A program made the translations under genes and the position numbers. Below, one piece after another: positions 1 to 6,147 of a DNA stretch of 13,829 nt (within the stretch, counting starts at the first letter, position 1; each line of letters opens with the position of its first letter). The notes under the pieces are model-generated. The model made no database searches and had not been told where the DNA came from. It was given only the letters and a program-made list of their open reading frames with translations. The stretch lies in assembly GCA_002348925.1 (NCBI GenBank), contig DEBV01000003.1, positions 27,756-41,584 on the forward strand. Reading direction: 5' to 3'. Source of the stretch: Alphaproteobacteria bacterium UBA2947. Its GTDB lineage: Bacteria; Pseudomonadota; Alphaproteobacteria; Rs-D84.

Positions 1-213
1 ATTATAATGTGCGCCTGCTTCGCCACCACCAATTACATAGAACCACTGAGAAAAATCGATTCCGCCAACCATCATCCCAACAGGTGGCATAATAACATCT
101 TTGACCAACGAATTCACAACACTGGTCATAACAGACCCAACGATAATACCAACAGCCATATCGATTGCGCTGCCTTTGTTAATGAAAGATTTAAATTCAG
201 ATATTATTTTCAT
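1..213 (-). CDS. mscL: Large-conductance mechanosensitive channel MscL, N-terminal part (runs off window)
   Basis: The 71 visible codons encode the N-terminal amphipathic helix and first transmembrane helix of MscL, the homopentameric inner-membrane channel that opens under membrane tension in hypo-osmotic shock. Recognisable features are the opening MKIISEFKSF, the TM1 segment with NKGSAIDMAVGIIVG, and the following conserved DVIMPPVG stretch. The C-terminal half, with TM2 and the cytoplasmic helix, lies beyond position 1. The ATG at 213 is preceded by AAGGA at a good distance. The start lies inside the end of aroK (17-bp overlap), so both are probably on one transcript and translation may be coupled. 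Identification is from sequence motifs; confidence is high. Confidence 0.95.
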   Translation of the reverse strand, partial: MKIISEFKSFINKGSAIDMAVGIIVGSVMTSVVNSLVKDVIMPPVGMMVGGIDFSQWFYVIGGGEAGAHYN

Positions 214-769
214 TTTGTTTTCCTTTTTGTTCGTGTTTTTCGATTGCAGATAAAACTTTGTTTAATGTCTTGTGAATATTTTCATCGCGCGTTTCAACCA
301 TAATATTCGCCAACGCATAAGTATCATAACGTTCGTTTATCAACTGTGCCAATATTTTTCGTGAATCCGTATTAAGCAACTGTGGACGCGTATGACGAAA
401 ATTAGTCCGCTTTACCAACAATTCCAAATCTGCTTTTAACCAAACGGTCAACGCCTTGTCCAGAACAATTTTCCGCACCGCAGGTGTAATAAAAGCCCCT
501 TCCCCAGTTGATATAACTTTTACAAGCGGTGGAGTATCTATCAAACGTTCAATAACTTTTTCTTCGACGCGTCTGAATTCTTGTTCGCCATACATAGCAA
601 AAATATCGACAACACTGCACCCCGCGGCTTTTTCAATTTCTTTGTCAGAATCAACAAAAGGTATCCCCAAATGACGAGCCAACGCACGTCCTATACTGGT
701 TTTACCTGCCCCCATAAGACCAACCATAACTATTGGTTTGGTCAAAGTTATTTGTTTTTTATTTCTCAT
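197..769 (-). CDS. aroK: Shikimate kinase
   Basis: A 190-residue cytoplasmic kinase that phosphorylates shikimate to shikimate 3-phosphate with ATP in aromatic amino acid synthesis. Visible motifs are the P-loop GLMGAGKTS (residues 17-25), FVDSD (38-42) with the shikimate-contacting Asp, EFRR (64-67), and the LID region with RTNFRHTRP (121-129). The usual GGG loop reads GEG at 89-91, so the middle glycine, which contacts shikimate in the family, is Glu. The start MRNKKQ at 769 is chosen because residues upstream in the same frame are hydrophobic, lack homology to the family, and cross the divergent promoter. No Shine-Dalgarno is seen before it, and the predicted transcript start is within a base or two of the ATG, suggesting a leaderless message. 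aroB, a common neighbour, is not adjacent; mscL follows instead. Confidence 0.93.
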   Translation of the reverse strand: MRNKKQITLTKPIVMVGLMGAGKTSIGRALARHLGIPFVDSDKEIEKAAGCSVVDIFAMYGEQEFRRVEEKVIERLIDTPPLVKVISTGEGAFITPAVRKIVLDKALTVWLKADLELLVKRTNFRHTRPQLLNTDSRKILAQLINERYDTYALANIMVETRDENIHKTLNKVLSAIEKHEQKGKQNENNI

Positions 770-776
770 GCAAAAT

Positions 777-805
777 ATTCTATATAAAAACATATAACAA
801 GACAA
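777..805 (-). promoter_or_regulatory. Candidate aroK promoter, nearly leaderless
   Basis: On the minus strand TTGTCT (805-800) is followed after 17 bp by TAGAAT (782-777). Each box differs from consensus modestly. The expected transcription start is around 770, immediately before the aroK ATG at 769, which agrees with the absence of a ribosome binding site. This is a motif reading only, in very AT-rich DNA, so chance matches are possible. Confidence 0.4.
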
Positions 806-811
806 TAAAAA

Positions 812-841
812 TTTCCAAACACCCGCAAATTGTGATATAAT
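812..841 (+). promoter_or_regulatory. Promoter of the barrel-protein gene, extended -10
   Basis: TTTCCA (812-817), an 18-bp spacer and a perfect TATAAT (836-841), preceded by TG at -15/-14 (TTGTGA). The expected start is near 848, giving a short leader that contains GAGAGAG about 8 bases before the ATG at 874. The same TTGTGATAWAAT core is found before tkt and before the Cys-rich secreted gene. Confidence 0.7.
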
Positions 842-873
842 AAAGGTATATAACCAAAGAGAGAGAAAACACC

Positions 874-1881
874 ATGAAACCAAATTTCAGTTTATTCTTT
901 TTGTCTGGCGCCATAATTTTGGTGGCAAACCCTGCAAGCGCAGCCAATATTTATAACAACAACATATCTGCATTAAACATAAATATGCTATCAGATGTAT
1001 TTATGTCTTATGCAAGCCATGGCGAAAAAATGTCCGATTTGTTCAGCAAACACGACACCTATGGGACAATGAACAGATTTGACGAATATGGTGACGACGG
1101 TTCAACATTAAAAACATTTGGGGTACCTGATGCACCAAGCCAACCTATTTTTAATACAGTTTGGATAAACGCAAACCATATAAACGAAAATTTGCACTAT
1201 GGACAAAACATATCAGAACATGGTCGTTTTAATTTGGCAACCGTTGGTGCAACGACACAAGCCATCGATTTAGCATATGGAAAAATTTCATTTGGTGGTT
1301 TTGCATCGTATATAAACACAAAAATGTCTGACTTTCATGGCGGTGGCGACACAGTTGGTTTGTTCGCGAATTACAAGTATCAAAACTTTGGCGTAAAAGC
1401 ATTGGCAAATATTGGTGCTTTGAACAACAGTTCGGGAGGTCAGGCTTTCAACAATTCTTGGTTTAATGCCGCCACAGATATAAACGCAGCATTCAAAATA
1501 GATCCGACATTTTTGTTCAGACCAAATATTTCTGTTGCATACACTTATGTATCATCTGACGATTTGTACATTGGTGGCAATACAGTTTCATCAAAAGATT
1601 ATAATTTCTTTAACATTGCCCCAGGCGCAGCATTCATAAAAGAAATCTCACCAAATTGGTATGGTTCGTTTTCTGCAAAATATGTCACACACTTTGGTGG
1701 CAAAAATGACATAAATGTTGGCGGGGCAGCAATTAAAGGGCTTTATCTGGACGACCATACAGATATAGGAATCGATGTTGAACACAACTTTAAACATTTG
1801 ATATTGGGCGCAAATGTTCATAAACAGCTTGGCGGTTTGGATGGATGGTCAACAAATATCTATCTGAAATATGCATTTTAA
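874..1881 (+). CDS. Secreted autotransporter-like outer-membrane beta-barrel protein
   Basis: 335 residues. Residues 1-23 form a Sec signal peptide (basic start, hydrophobic core, ASA before the cut). Residues 24 to about 95 are a short Asn/Asp-rich N-terminal region. From about 97 to the end there are alternating polar/aromatic strands with Gly-rich turns, in the style of an autotransporter translocator barrel (for example SFGGFASYIN and VGLFANYKYQNFGVKAL), and the chain ends KYAF with the terminal aromatic typical of the BAM recognition signal. The first part is too short to be a classical passenger, so this may be a barrel with a surface or plug segment rather than a secretion device. It is monocistronic, with its own promoter upstream and a terminator 5 bases after the stop. 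Ligand and function are unknown. Confidence 0.8.
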   Translation: MKPNFSLFFLSGAIILVANPASAANIYNNNISALNINMLSDVFMSYASHGEKMSDLFSKHDTYGTMNRFDEYGDDGSTLKTFGVPDAPSQPIFNTVWINANHINENLHYGQNISEHGRFNLATVGATTQAIDLAYGKISFGGFASYINTKMSDFHGGGDTVGLFANYKYQNFGVKALANIGALNNSSGGQAFNNSWFNAATDINAAFKIDPTFLFRPNISVAYTYVSSDDLYIGGNTVSSKDYNFFNIAPGAAFIKEISPNWYGSFSAKYVTHFGGKNDINVGGAAIKGLYLDDHTDIGIDVEHNFKHLILGANVHKQLGGLDGWSTNIYLKYAF

Positions 1882-1885
1882 AAAG

Positions 1886-1910
1886 AACCGACCATTTGGT
1901 CGGTTTTTTT
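1886..1910. terminator. Bidirectional intrinsic terminator between barrel gene and prfA
   Basis: Perfect 8-bp stem AACCGACC/GGTCGGTT (1886-1893 and 1898-1905) with an ATTT loop and a run of seven T on the plus strand. On the minus strand the stem is followed by TTCTTTTT, so it can also stop transcription leaving prfA, which ends at 1936. It sits between convergent genes. Confidence 0.88.
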
Positions 1911-1935
1911 ATTAAAGCAACAACAACAAATCACC

Positions 1936-3000
1936 TCAATCCATTGCGGCAAGGCGTTCCAGTTGATCTGCACTTATCAGTGCGTCAATCATTTCGTCCA
2001 GCCCTTCCCCACCTGCCAGAATATCATCAAGTTTATAAAGTGTTAATTTGATACGATGATCAGTCACACGTTGTTCTGGGAAATTATAAGTTCTGATTTT
2101 TTCGCTTCTGTCGCCAGAACCAACCATACTGCGACGCGATGCGTTGGACGCGTTCATTTGTTCACTGCGCTGCTTTTCATACAAACGCGAACGTAAGACA
2201 GCCATGGCGGTTGCCTTGTTCTGTAATTGCGAACGTTCATTCTGGCAAGTCACGACTATACCCGTTGGAAAGTGTGTTATGCGAATCGCGGAATCTGTTT
2301 TATTAACGTGTTGTCCCCCCGCCCCAGACGCGCGGAAAATATCGATACGAATATCTTTTTCATCTATGACCACATCGATATCTTTTGCTTCTGGCATAAC
2401 AGCAACAGACGCCGCAGAAGTGTGAATACGCCCGCTGGCTTCTGTTTCAGGCACACGTTGTACACGATGAATACCCGATTCGAATTTCATACGCGCATAG
2501 GCACCTACCCCGTCGATTTTGAAAATAACTTCTTTATATCCACGCAGTGAAGTTGCGTTTTCTTCGATGATTTCAATTTTCCAGCCCTTGCGCATCGCAT
2601 AAGATTTGTACTGATTAAACAAATCGCCCGCAAACAGTGCAGATTCTTCGCCACCTACCCCTGCGCGAATTTCCATAATCACGCTGTTATCATCTGCGGC
2701 ATCGCGTGGAAGCAGCGCAATCTGTAAATCGCGTTCAATATCAGGCAACGCATGATTTAATTCTTCTAATTGTTCACTTGCGATTTCTTTCAATTCAGGA
2801 TCGTTCAACATTTCTTTGGCGTCAGCAATTCCACTTTGCGTCTGCAAATATTTATCTATCAGTGGCAAAACTTCGCTTAAACTGGAATATTCTTTGGACA
2901 ACTTGGTCAATTCATCACCCGACACATCCCCAGAATTCATCTTGGTTTCGATGTCTTTGGCATGCGCCTGAATATCCAATAATTTCTGTTCGATAATCAT
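1936..3000 (-). CDS. prfA: Peptide chain release factor 1
   Basis: 354 residues, close to the usual 355-360. RF1 recognises UAA and UAG in the ribosomal A site and triggers peptide release. The GGQ catalytic motif is at 228-230 (SGAGGQHVNKTDSAIR), and the stop-codon reading tripeptide is PET at 184-186 (VQRVPETEASGR), the PxT form of RF1 rather than the SPF of RF2. The GVGGEE segment at 114-119 is also typical. The ATG at 3000 is preceded by AAGGTG located in the end of the 46-codon ORF upstream; one base separates that stop from this start, so coupling is likely. prmC, the common downstream partner that methylates the GGQ glutamine, is not next to it here. The gene ends in TGA, so RF2 must be encoded elsewhere. 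Confidence 0.97.
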   Translation of the reverse strand: MIIEQKLLDIQAHAKDIETKMNSGDVSGDELTKLSKEYSSLSEVLPLIDKYLQTQSGIADAKEMLNDPELKEIASEQLEELNHALPDIERDLQIALLPRDAADDNSVIMEIRAGVGGEESALFAGDLFNQYKSYAMRKGWKIEIIEENATSLRGYKEVIFKIDGVGAYARMKFESGIHRVQRVPETEASGRIHTSAASVAVMPEAKDIDVVIDEKDIRIDIFRASGAGGQHVNKTDSAIRITHFPTGIVVTCQNERSQLQNKATAMAVLRSRLYEKQRSEQMNASNASRRSMVGSGDRSEKIRTYNFPEQRVTDHRIKLTLYKLDDILAGGEGLDEMIDALISADQLERLAAMD

Positions 3001-3001
3001 A

Positions 3002-3142
3002 TTATTTCACCTTTACACTTATCTGTTGTCGCAAAAGTTCCAAACGAACGGCCGCCAATGATTTCCAGTCTTCGCATTTGTATTTACATTTGCCAGCAAC
3101 AAATTCATATTGTTTCCCATGTTTTTTTATTCTTGTTATCAT
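3002..3142 (-). CDS. 46-residue basic protein with a CxxxC pair, between hisS and prfA
   Basis: A short ORF starting MITRIKKHGKQYEFV and ending ISVKVK. It has a well-spaced AAAGAGA ribosome binding site before the ATG at 3142. It fills the gap between the hisS stop (3162) and the prfA start (3000), leaving 19 bp and 1 bp, a spacing expected of a real gene. It is rich in Lys/Arg and contains KCKYKCEDW (residues 18-26) with two cysteines three residues apart, followed by a predicted helix. The family is not recognised. It could be a small RNA- or ribosome-associated protein, or simply a leader whose translation feeds prfA. Homology cannot be tested here. Confidence 0.65.
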   Translation of the reverse strand: MITRIKKHGKQYEFVAGKCKYKCEDWKSLAAVRLELLRQQISVKVK

Positions 3143-3161
3143 TTGTTTCTCTTTATTACTG

Positions 3162-4460
3162 TCATTTGTTTAATTCTTTTATTGCATCTGCGACAGACAC
3201 GGTTTCTTGATTGCCAGATTCCATATTTTTAAGTGCAACCACATTTTTGGCAACTTCATCATCACCAATAATCATACTGAAACGCGCACCGATTTTGTCA
3301 GCGTATTCAATCTGATTCTTGAATTTTTTGTCAGTATCCAAATAAGACACCGCGACAATTCCTGAATCACGCAATGCGTTTACAACGCGCGATGCATACG
3401 CAACATTGTTGTTTCCCATAACCAAAACAGCAACATCCACAGGGTTTGCAAAACGCGACAAATCTATCTGATTATTTTCCAACATAGACGCAAAGATTCG
3501 TGAAAAACCGATTGCGGCACCAACACCGATAATTTTAGTCTTGGAAAACTTGCCTGCTAAATCGGCATAGCGCCCACCACCCGCGGCGGTACCAAGTTCG
3601 GGATGATTTATCAACTTAAATTCGAAAACCAGCCCTGTGTAATAAGCCAAACCGCGCGCAATAGATAAATCTATCTTTGCGTTTTTGACACCCATGCCGT
3701 CCAACAGTTTCATAAAATCTGTCAATTCAGCAATCGCAGCGCCCAACTTTTCAGATTTATTTGCAAAGGTTTCATAACCCGCCGTAAATACAGATTTAAT
3801 TACATTTTCTTTGCCTGTGTTGTTCAGTGCATCTTTTAAACCTTCGCTAAAATCTTCGTCGCCCATTTTGTCTTTTTTATCTATCAAAACAAAGACTGCT
3901 TTTTTCTGTGCCGCGTCCAATTCCAAATAATCGAACAAAGCGTCCCAGAATGGACGGCTGCCCACCAAGACAATGTTTGGTCCGATAAATTCGCTGACGG
4001 AATCCAAAGCAGAACTTATTACAGAAATAATTTCTGCATCATAATTAGTGGAAAGGGAATTTATACCCATAATATCCATGTCCATCTGATAAAATTCGCG
4101 ATAGCGACCACGTTGCGCACGTTCCCCACGATAGCGCTTTGAAAATTGCGATGCACGAAATGGGAACACTAAATCGTTCAGATGACCCGCAACATAGCGC
4201 GACAAGCCAACTGTTCCATCATAACGCAATCCCATTTTTGTATCGCCTTTTTGGAACAAAAACATTTGGGTTTCAATTTCGTCCCAGTTATCTTTATCAG
4301 TTAAAACTTCTGCGCGTTCTATGGCTGGCAAATCCAGCATAGAAAACCCCGCACGACGCAAAACGTCCAGCATACGCGCCGCACAATAATCGAAACAACG
4401 TTGTTGCGATGGCAACAATTCTATGAATCCGCTTAAAGGTTTTGTTGGTTTCAAATCCAT
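3162..4460 (-). CDS. hisS: Histidyl-tRNA synthetase
   Basis: 432 residues, class II synthetase that charges tRNA-His with histidine. Motif 2 is visible around KRYRGERAQRGRYREFYQMD (residues 108-127). The HisRS signature ARGLAYYTG is at 268-276; the residue before YYTG is Ala where Asp is common. The Gly-rich AAGGGRYADL is at 292-301, and a C-terminal anticodon-binding domain begins around 345 (VDVAVLVMGNN). LRYDGTVGLSRYVA (78-91) resembles the alphaproteobacterial/eukaryotic-style HisRS more than the gamma type; that family is known to go with tRNA-His lacking the extra G-1. AGGA sits 7 bases before the ATG. It is the first gene of a hisS, 46-codon ORF, prfA unit. TGA stop. Confidence 0.96.
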   Translation of the reverse strand: MDLKPTKPLSGFIELLPSQQRCFDYCAARMLDVLRRAGFSMLDLPAIERAEVLTDKDNWDEIETQMFLFQKGDTKMGLRYDGTVGLSRYVAGHLNDLVFPFRASQFSKRYRGERAQRGRYREFYQMDMDIMGINSLSTNYDAEIISVISSALDSVSEFIGPNIVLVGSRPFWDALFDYLELDAAQKKAVFVLIDKKDKMGDEDFSEGLKDALNNTGKENVIKSVFTAGYETFANKSEKLGAAIAELTDFMKLLDGMGVKNAKIDLSIARGLAYYTGLVFEFKLINHPELGTAAGGGRYADLAGKFSKTKIIGVGAAIGFSRIFASMLENNQIDLSRFANPVDVAVLVMGNNNVAYASRVVNALRDSGIVAVSYLDTDKKFKNQIEYADKIGARFSMIIGDDEVAKNVVALKNMESGNQETVSVADAIKELNK

Positions 4461-4517
4461 TTTTTAATCCTTTTTATATAAAAAACCAAACTGAAAACTT
4501 ACTGTTTTATAACAGAG

Positions 4518-4526
4518 ATTATATCA
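4518..4526 (-). promoter_or_regulatory. hisS promoter, extended -10
   Basis: On the minus strand TGA-TATAAT (4526-4518) forms a perfect extended -10; no good -35 is present 16-18 bp upstream, which this class can do without. The expected start is near 4511, giving a leader of about 50 bases. An 18-bp palindrome lies at roughly -42 to -59 from that start, an activator-like position. Confidence 0.6.
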
Positions 4527-4552
4527 TAAAAAACATAGATACGCTAGAAACA

Positions 4553-4570
4553 CACGCCACGCGTGGCGTG
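4553..4570. repeat. 18-bp perfect GC-rich palindrome upstream of hisS
   Basis: CACGCCACGCGTGGCGTG reads the same on both strands over 18 bp and stands out in an AT-rich gap. It has no T-tract, so it is not a standard terminator. It lies just upstream of the -35 region of the hisS promoter. It may be a protein-binding site (dimeric regulator) or, if transcribed from the upstream promoter at 4619-4647, an RNA hairpin. Confidence 0.8.
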
Positions 4571-4590
4571 ATGCAAGATAAATGAAAAAG

Positions 4591-4605
4591 ATACAAATTT
4601 TGTAT
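4591..4605. repeat. 15-bp AT-rich inverted repeat (operator-like)
   Basis: ATACAAATTTTGTAT is a perfect 7-bp dyad around one central base, 20 bp from the GC-rich palindrome. The form suits a small dimeric DNA-binding repressor. Chance occurrence in AT-rich DNA is possible. Confidence 0.45.
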
Positions 4606-4618
4606 TCATCATGGCGTC

Positions 4619-4647
4619 ATTATACTAAACCGATTCGCATTTTGCAA
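4619..4647 (-). promoter_or_regulatory. Second candidate promoter in the hisS upstream gap
   Basis: TTGCAA (4647-4642), exactly 17 bp, TATAAT (4624-4619) on the minus strand. The start would be near 4612. A transcript from here would run about 150 bases before hisS and include both palindromes, so it would be either a long structured hisS leader or a short independent RNA. The -35 TTGCAA is the same as in the G9-tract promoter at 6105-6133. Confidence 0.5.
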
Positions 4648-4675
4648 TAAAAAACCGCCGTGGTGGCGGTTTTTA
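4646..4675 (-). terminator. Intrinsic terminator of the Cys-rich secreted gene
   Basis: Stem AAAACCGCC/GGCGGTTTT (4651-4659 and 4665-4673) with a 5-base loop, followed on the minus strand by a run of six T and ATTG. It begins 4 bases after the stop at 4679. The plus-strand side also has five T. Confidence 0.88.
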
Positions 4676-4678
4676 GAT

Positions 4679-6067
4679 TTATCTGCGCAGGCCGACATTG
4701 AATTCATCACCCCAATCGGCAACCTTTTGACCACCGACAGTGCAATGCAATGCTTCGAATCCTTTTTTAACTTGATTCTTTTTGATGACGTTTCCTGTGA
4801 CCACACCACCGACAGTTCCCAACACTACCCCAGCGGTAATATCAGATGCCAAACGTGTAGTGTTAAATTTACCTTCGGATGTTTTCCAAACACTTGCTTC
4901 TTCTGTTGCCGATGCAGTAAACGCACTAAGAACATTTTGCGCATCTTCCACTTTACGATTATCTATGATAACAAGATTATCAGATGTTTTGCACAAATCT
5001 TTGAACAAATCTGTCAGCCTGCTCAAATCTTCATTCAACCAACTTTTAACATCATCACAAGTTTTTCCATTGAACTTGGACCTATCTATCTTGGACATAT
5101 CTACATCATATTCGCCTTTTTCCAAATAAGAATTACCATTGGCACATTTTATTTCGGCATTAAGATAATATTTGCAGTTTTTGTCCCCAACAACAGGTTC
5201 ATCAGGTGCACCCTTTGCAACACACTGACCAGTTTTTGCACCATCTGTATATTGCCATTCTTTTGTAGAATCAACATTACCATTGGCATCTAAACAAATA
5301 CAATTTGTTTTGTCGTTGCTTTTATTGTCGCCCACCCATTTTGTTGCTTTACCGGCACGACAACACGCAAGACGCACAGCACTGGCTCCAGGATATTGTT
5401 GTTCACAAGTTTTCTTTGGCTGTGGCTGAGGTTGTGGCTGTGGCTGTGGTTGGGGTTCTACTTTATCGCAATCTTTACAATCTTTTATACACTTGCCATT
5501 TTTTGCATCAAGTTTATAACCCTTTTTACATTTTGTTGGTTTGCACACAACCAGCCCACCTTCGCGGCAAATAACTTCCCAAAATTCTACAGCATCAACA
5601 TTGTTTTCCGTTTTATTCAACCCGCTACAATCTATTGTTGTTTTGTTTTTCCATGACTGTCCAATATTTAAATTTCCCCACTGGGTTTCACAAAATCCCC
5701 CAACTACTTCCCACATATCGTCACCAAAAAAGCTGGAAGTGCATTGATACTTTCTTTTTTCTTTTACAACAGTTCCTTTAAACACATGACCTGGAAGCAA
5801 CTCAATCACTTGCCCGCTATCACAACCAGCAGAATTCGTGGTGTCGCACTCTATTCCTATTCCAGCCCCACTATTCTGATGATTGGTATTTGCATAACCG
5901 GCTTGTGTCAAATCAAATTGTTGTTTATTCTGATACAAAAATTCATCATCATCAGGATCTTGATTTCCATCAAAACCAAGTGTAGATGCACCACAAGTTG
6001 CAAACGCTGGCACTGCGTAAACGCTGCACAAACAACACATCAACGAAAACAGAGCAAGTTTTTTCAT
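4679..6067 (-). CDS. Cysteine-rich secreted protein with Pro-Gln linker, function unknown
   Basis: 462 residues from the ATG at 6067, chosen because AAGGAAGAG precedes it and the product then opens with a good signal peptide (MKKLALFSLM..., cut after AFA at 21-23); the frame stays open upstream only by running into the next gene. The mature chain holds 23 cysteines, many in EGF-like spacing around 167-200 and 221-258, suggesting a disulfide-bonded extracytoplasmic protein. A strict Pro-Gln repeat at 205-217 is a rigid linker between an N-terminal half (24-204) and a C-terminal half. Near the end a Gly-rich hydrophobic segment (about 410-428, ITAGVVLGTVGGVVTGNVI) is followed by a basic stretch and a Cys; it may be a membrane or oligomerisation element. 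I recognise no named family. It has its own promoter with a G9 spacer and a terminator, so expression may switch. Confidence 0.8.
   Translation of the reverse strand: MKKLALFSLMCCLCSVYAVPAFATCGASTLGFDGNQDPDDDEFLYQNKQQFDLTQAGYANTNHQNSGAGIGIECDTTNSAGCDSGQVIELLPGHVFKGTVVKEKRKYQCTSSFFGDDMWEVVGGFCETQWGNLNIGQSWKNKTTIDCSGLNKTENNVDAVEFWEVICREGGLVVCKPTKCKKGYKLDAKNGKCIKDCKDCDKVEPQPQPQPQPQPQPKKTCEQQYPGASAVRLACCRAGKATKWVGDNKSNDKTNCICLDANGNVDSTKEWQYTDGAKTGQCVAKGAPDEPVVGDKNCKYYLNAEIKCANGNSYLEKGEYDVDMSKIDRSKFNGKTCDDVKSWLNEDLSRLTDLFKDLCKTSDNLVIIDNRKVEDAQNVLSAFTASATEEASVWKTSEGKFNTTRLASDITAGVVLGTVGGVVTGNVIKKNQVKKGFEALHCTVGGQKVADWGDEFNVGLRR
5417..5455 (-). repeat. Hexanucleotide-type repeat encoding (PQ)6P
   Basis: Thirteen codons alternate Pro and Gln (residues 205-217 of the Cys-rich protein). 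On the plus strand this reads as near-identical copies of TGGCTG with a few third-position changes (AGG, TTG, GGG). A six-base unit keeps the frame, so copy-number change would lengthen or shorten the linker without a frameshift. Confidence 0.85.
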
Positions 6068-6104
6068 ATTCTCTTCCTTTCTTTTAGAAATTATTTCTGT
6101 ATAT

Positions 6105-6133
6105 ATTTTATCACAATTCCCCCCCCCTTGCAA
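6105..6133 (-). promoter_or_regulatory. Promoter with a G9 homopolymer in its 17-bp spacer
   Basis: On the minus strand TTGCAA (6133-6128) touches nine consecutive G (6127-6119), then AATTGTGA, then TAAAAT (6110-6105). The spacer is exactly 17 bp with nine G. TG at -15/-14 makes it also an extended -10. The expected start is near 6098, about 30 bases before the ATG at 6067. Homopolymer runs in this position are known to give phase-variable transcription by slipped-strand mispairing (Neisseria porA and opc); the application here is inference. Confidence 0.75.
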
Positions 6134-6147
6134 ACGGTTTTTTGTTA

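Noticed and set aside
770..883. N-terminal extension of the aroK frame (hydrophobic, starting MVSWCFL)
   Set aside because: It crosses the divergent barrel-gene promoter, even overlapping its start codon, and it adds a non-family hydrophobic stretch. The AroK homology begins just after 769.
4461..4678. tRNA or other standard RNA gene in the hisS upstream gap
   Set aside because: No cloverleaf or CCA end seen; the palindromes do not fit a tRNA fold.
4727..5293. 188-codon plus-strand frame opposite the Cys-rich secreted gene
   Set aside because: Composition is typical of antisense to an AT-rich coding region; no start signal.
5417..5455. Possible CRISPR or tandem DNA array
   Set aside because: It is a short in-frame Pro-Gln codon repeat without spacers.
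6119..6127. C9/G9 run as an assembly or sequencing artefact
   Set aside because: Cannot be excluded from one sequence, but the run lies exactly in a 17-bp promoter spacer with intact boxes on both sides, so it was retained as a finding.
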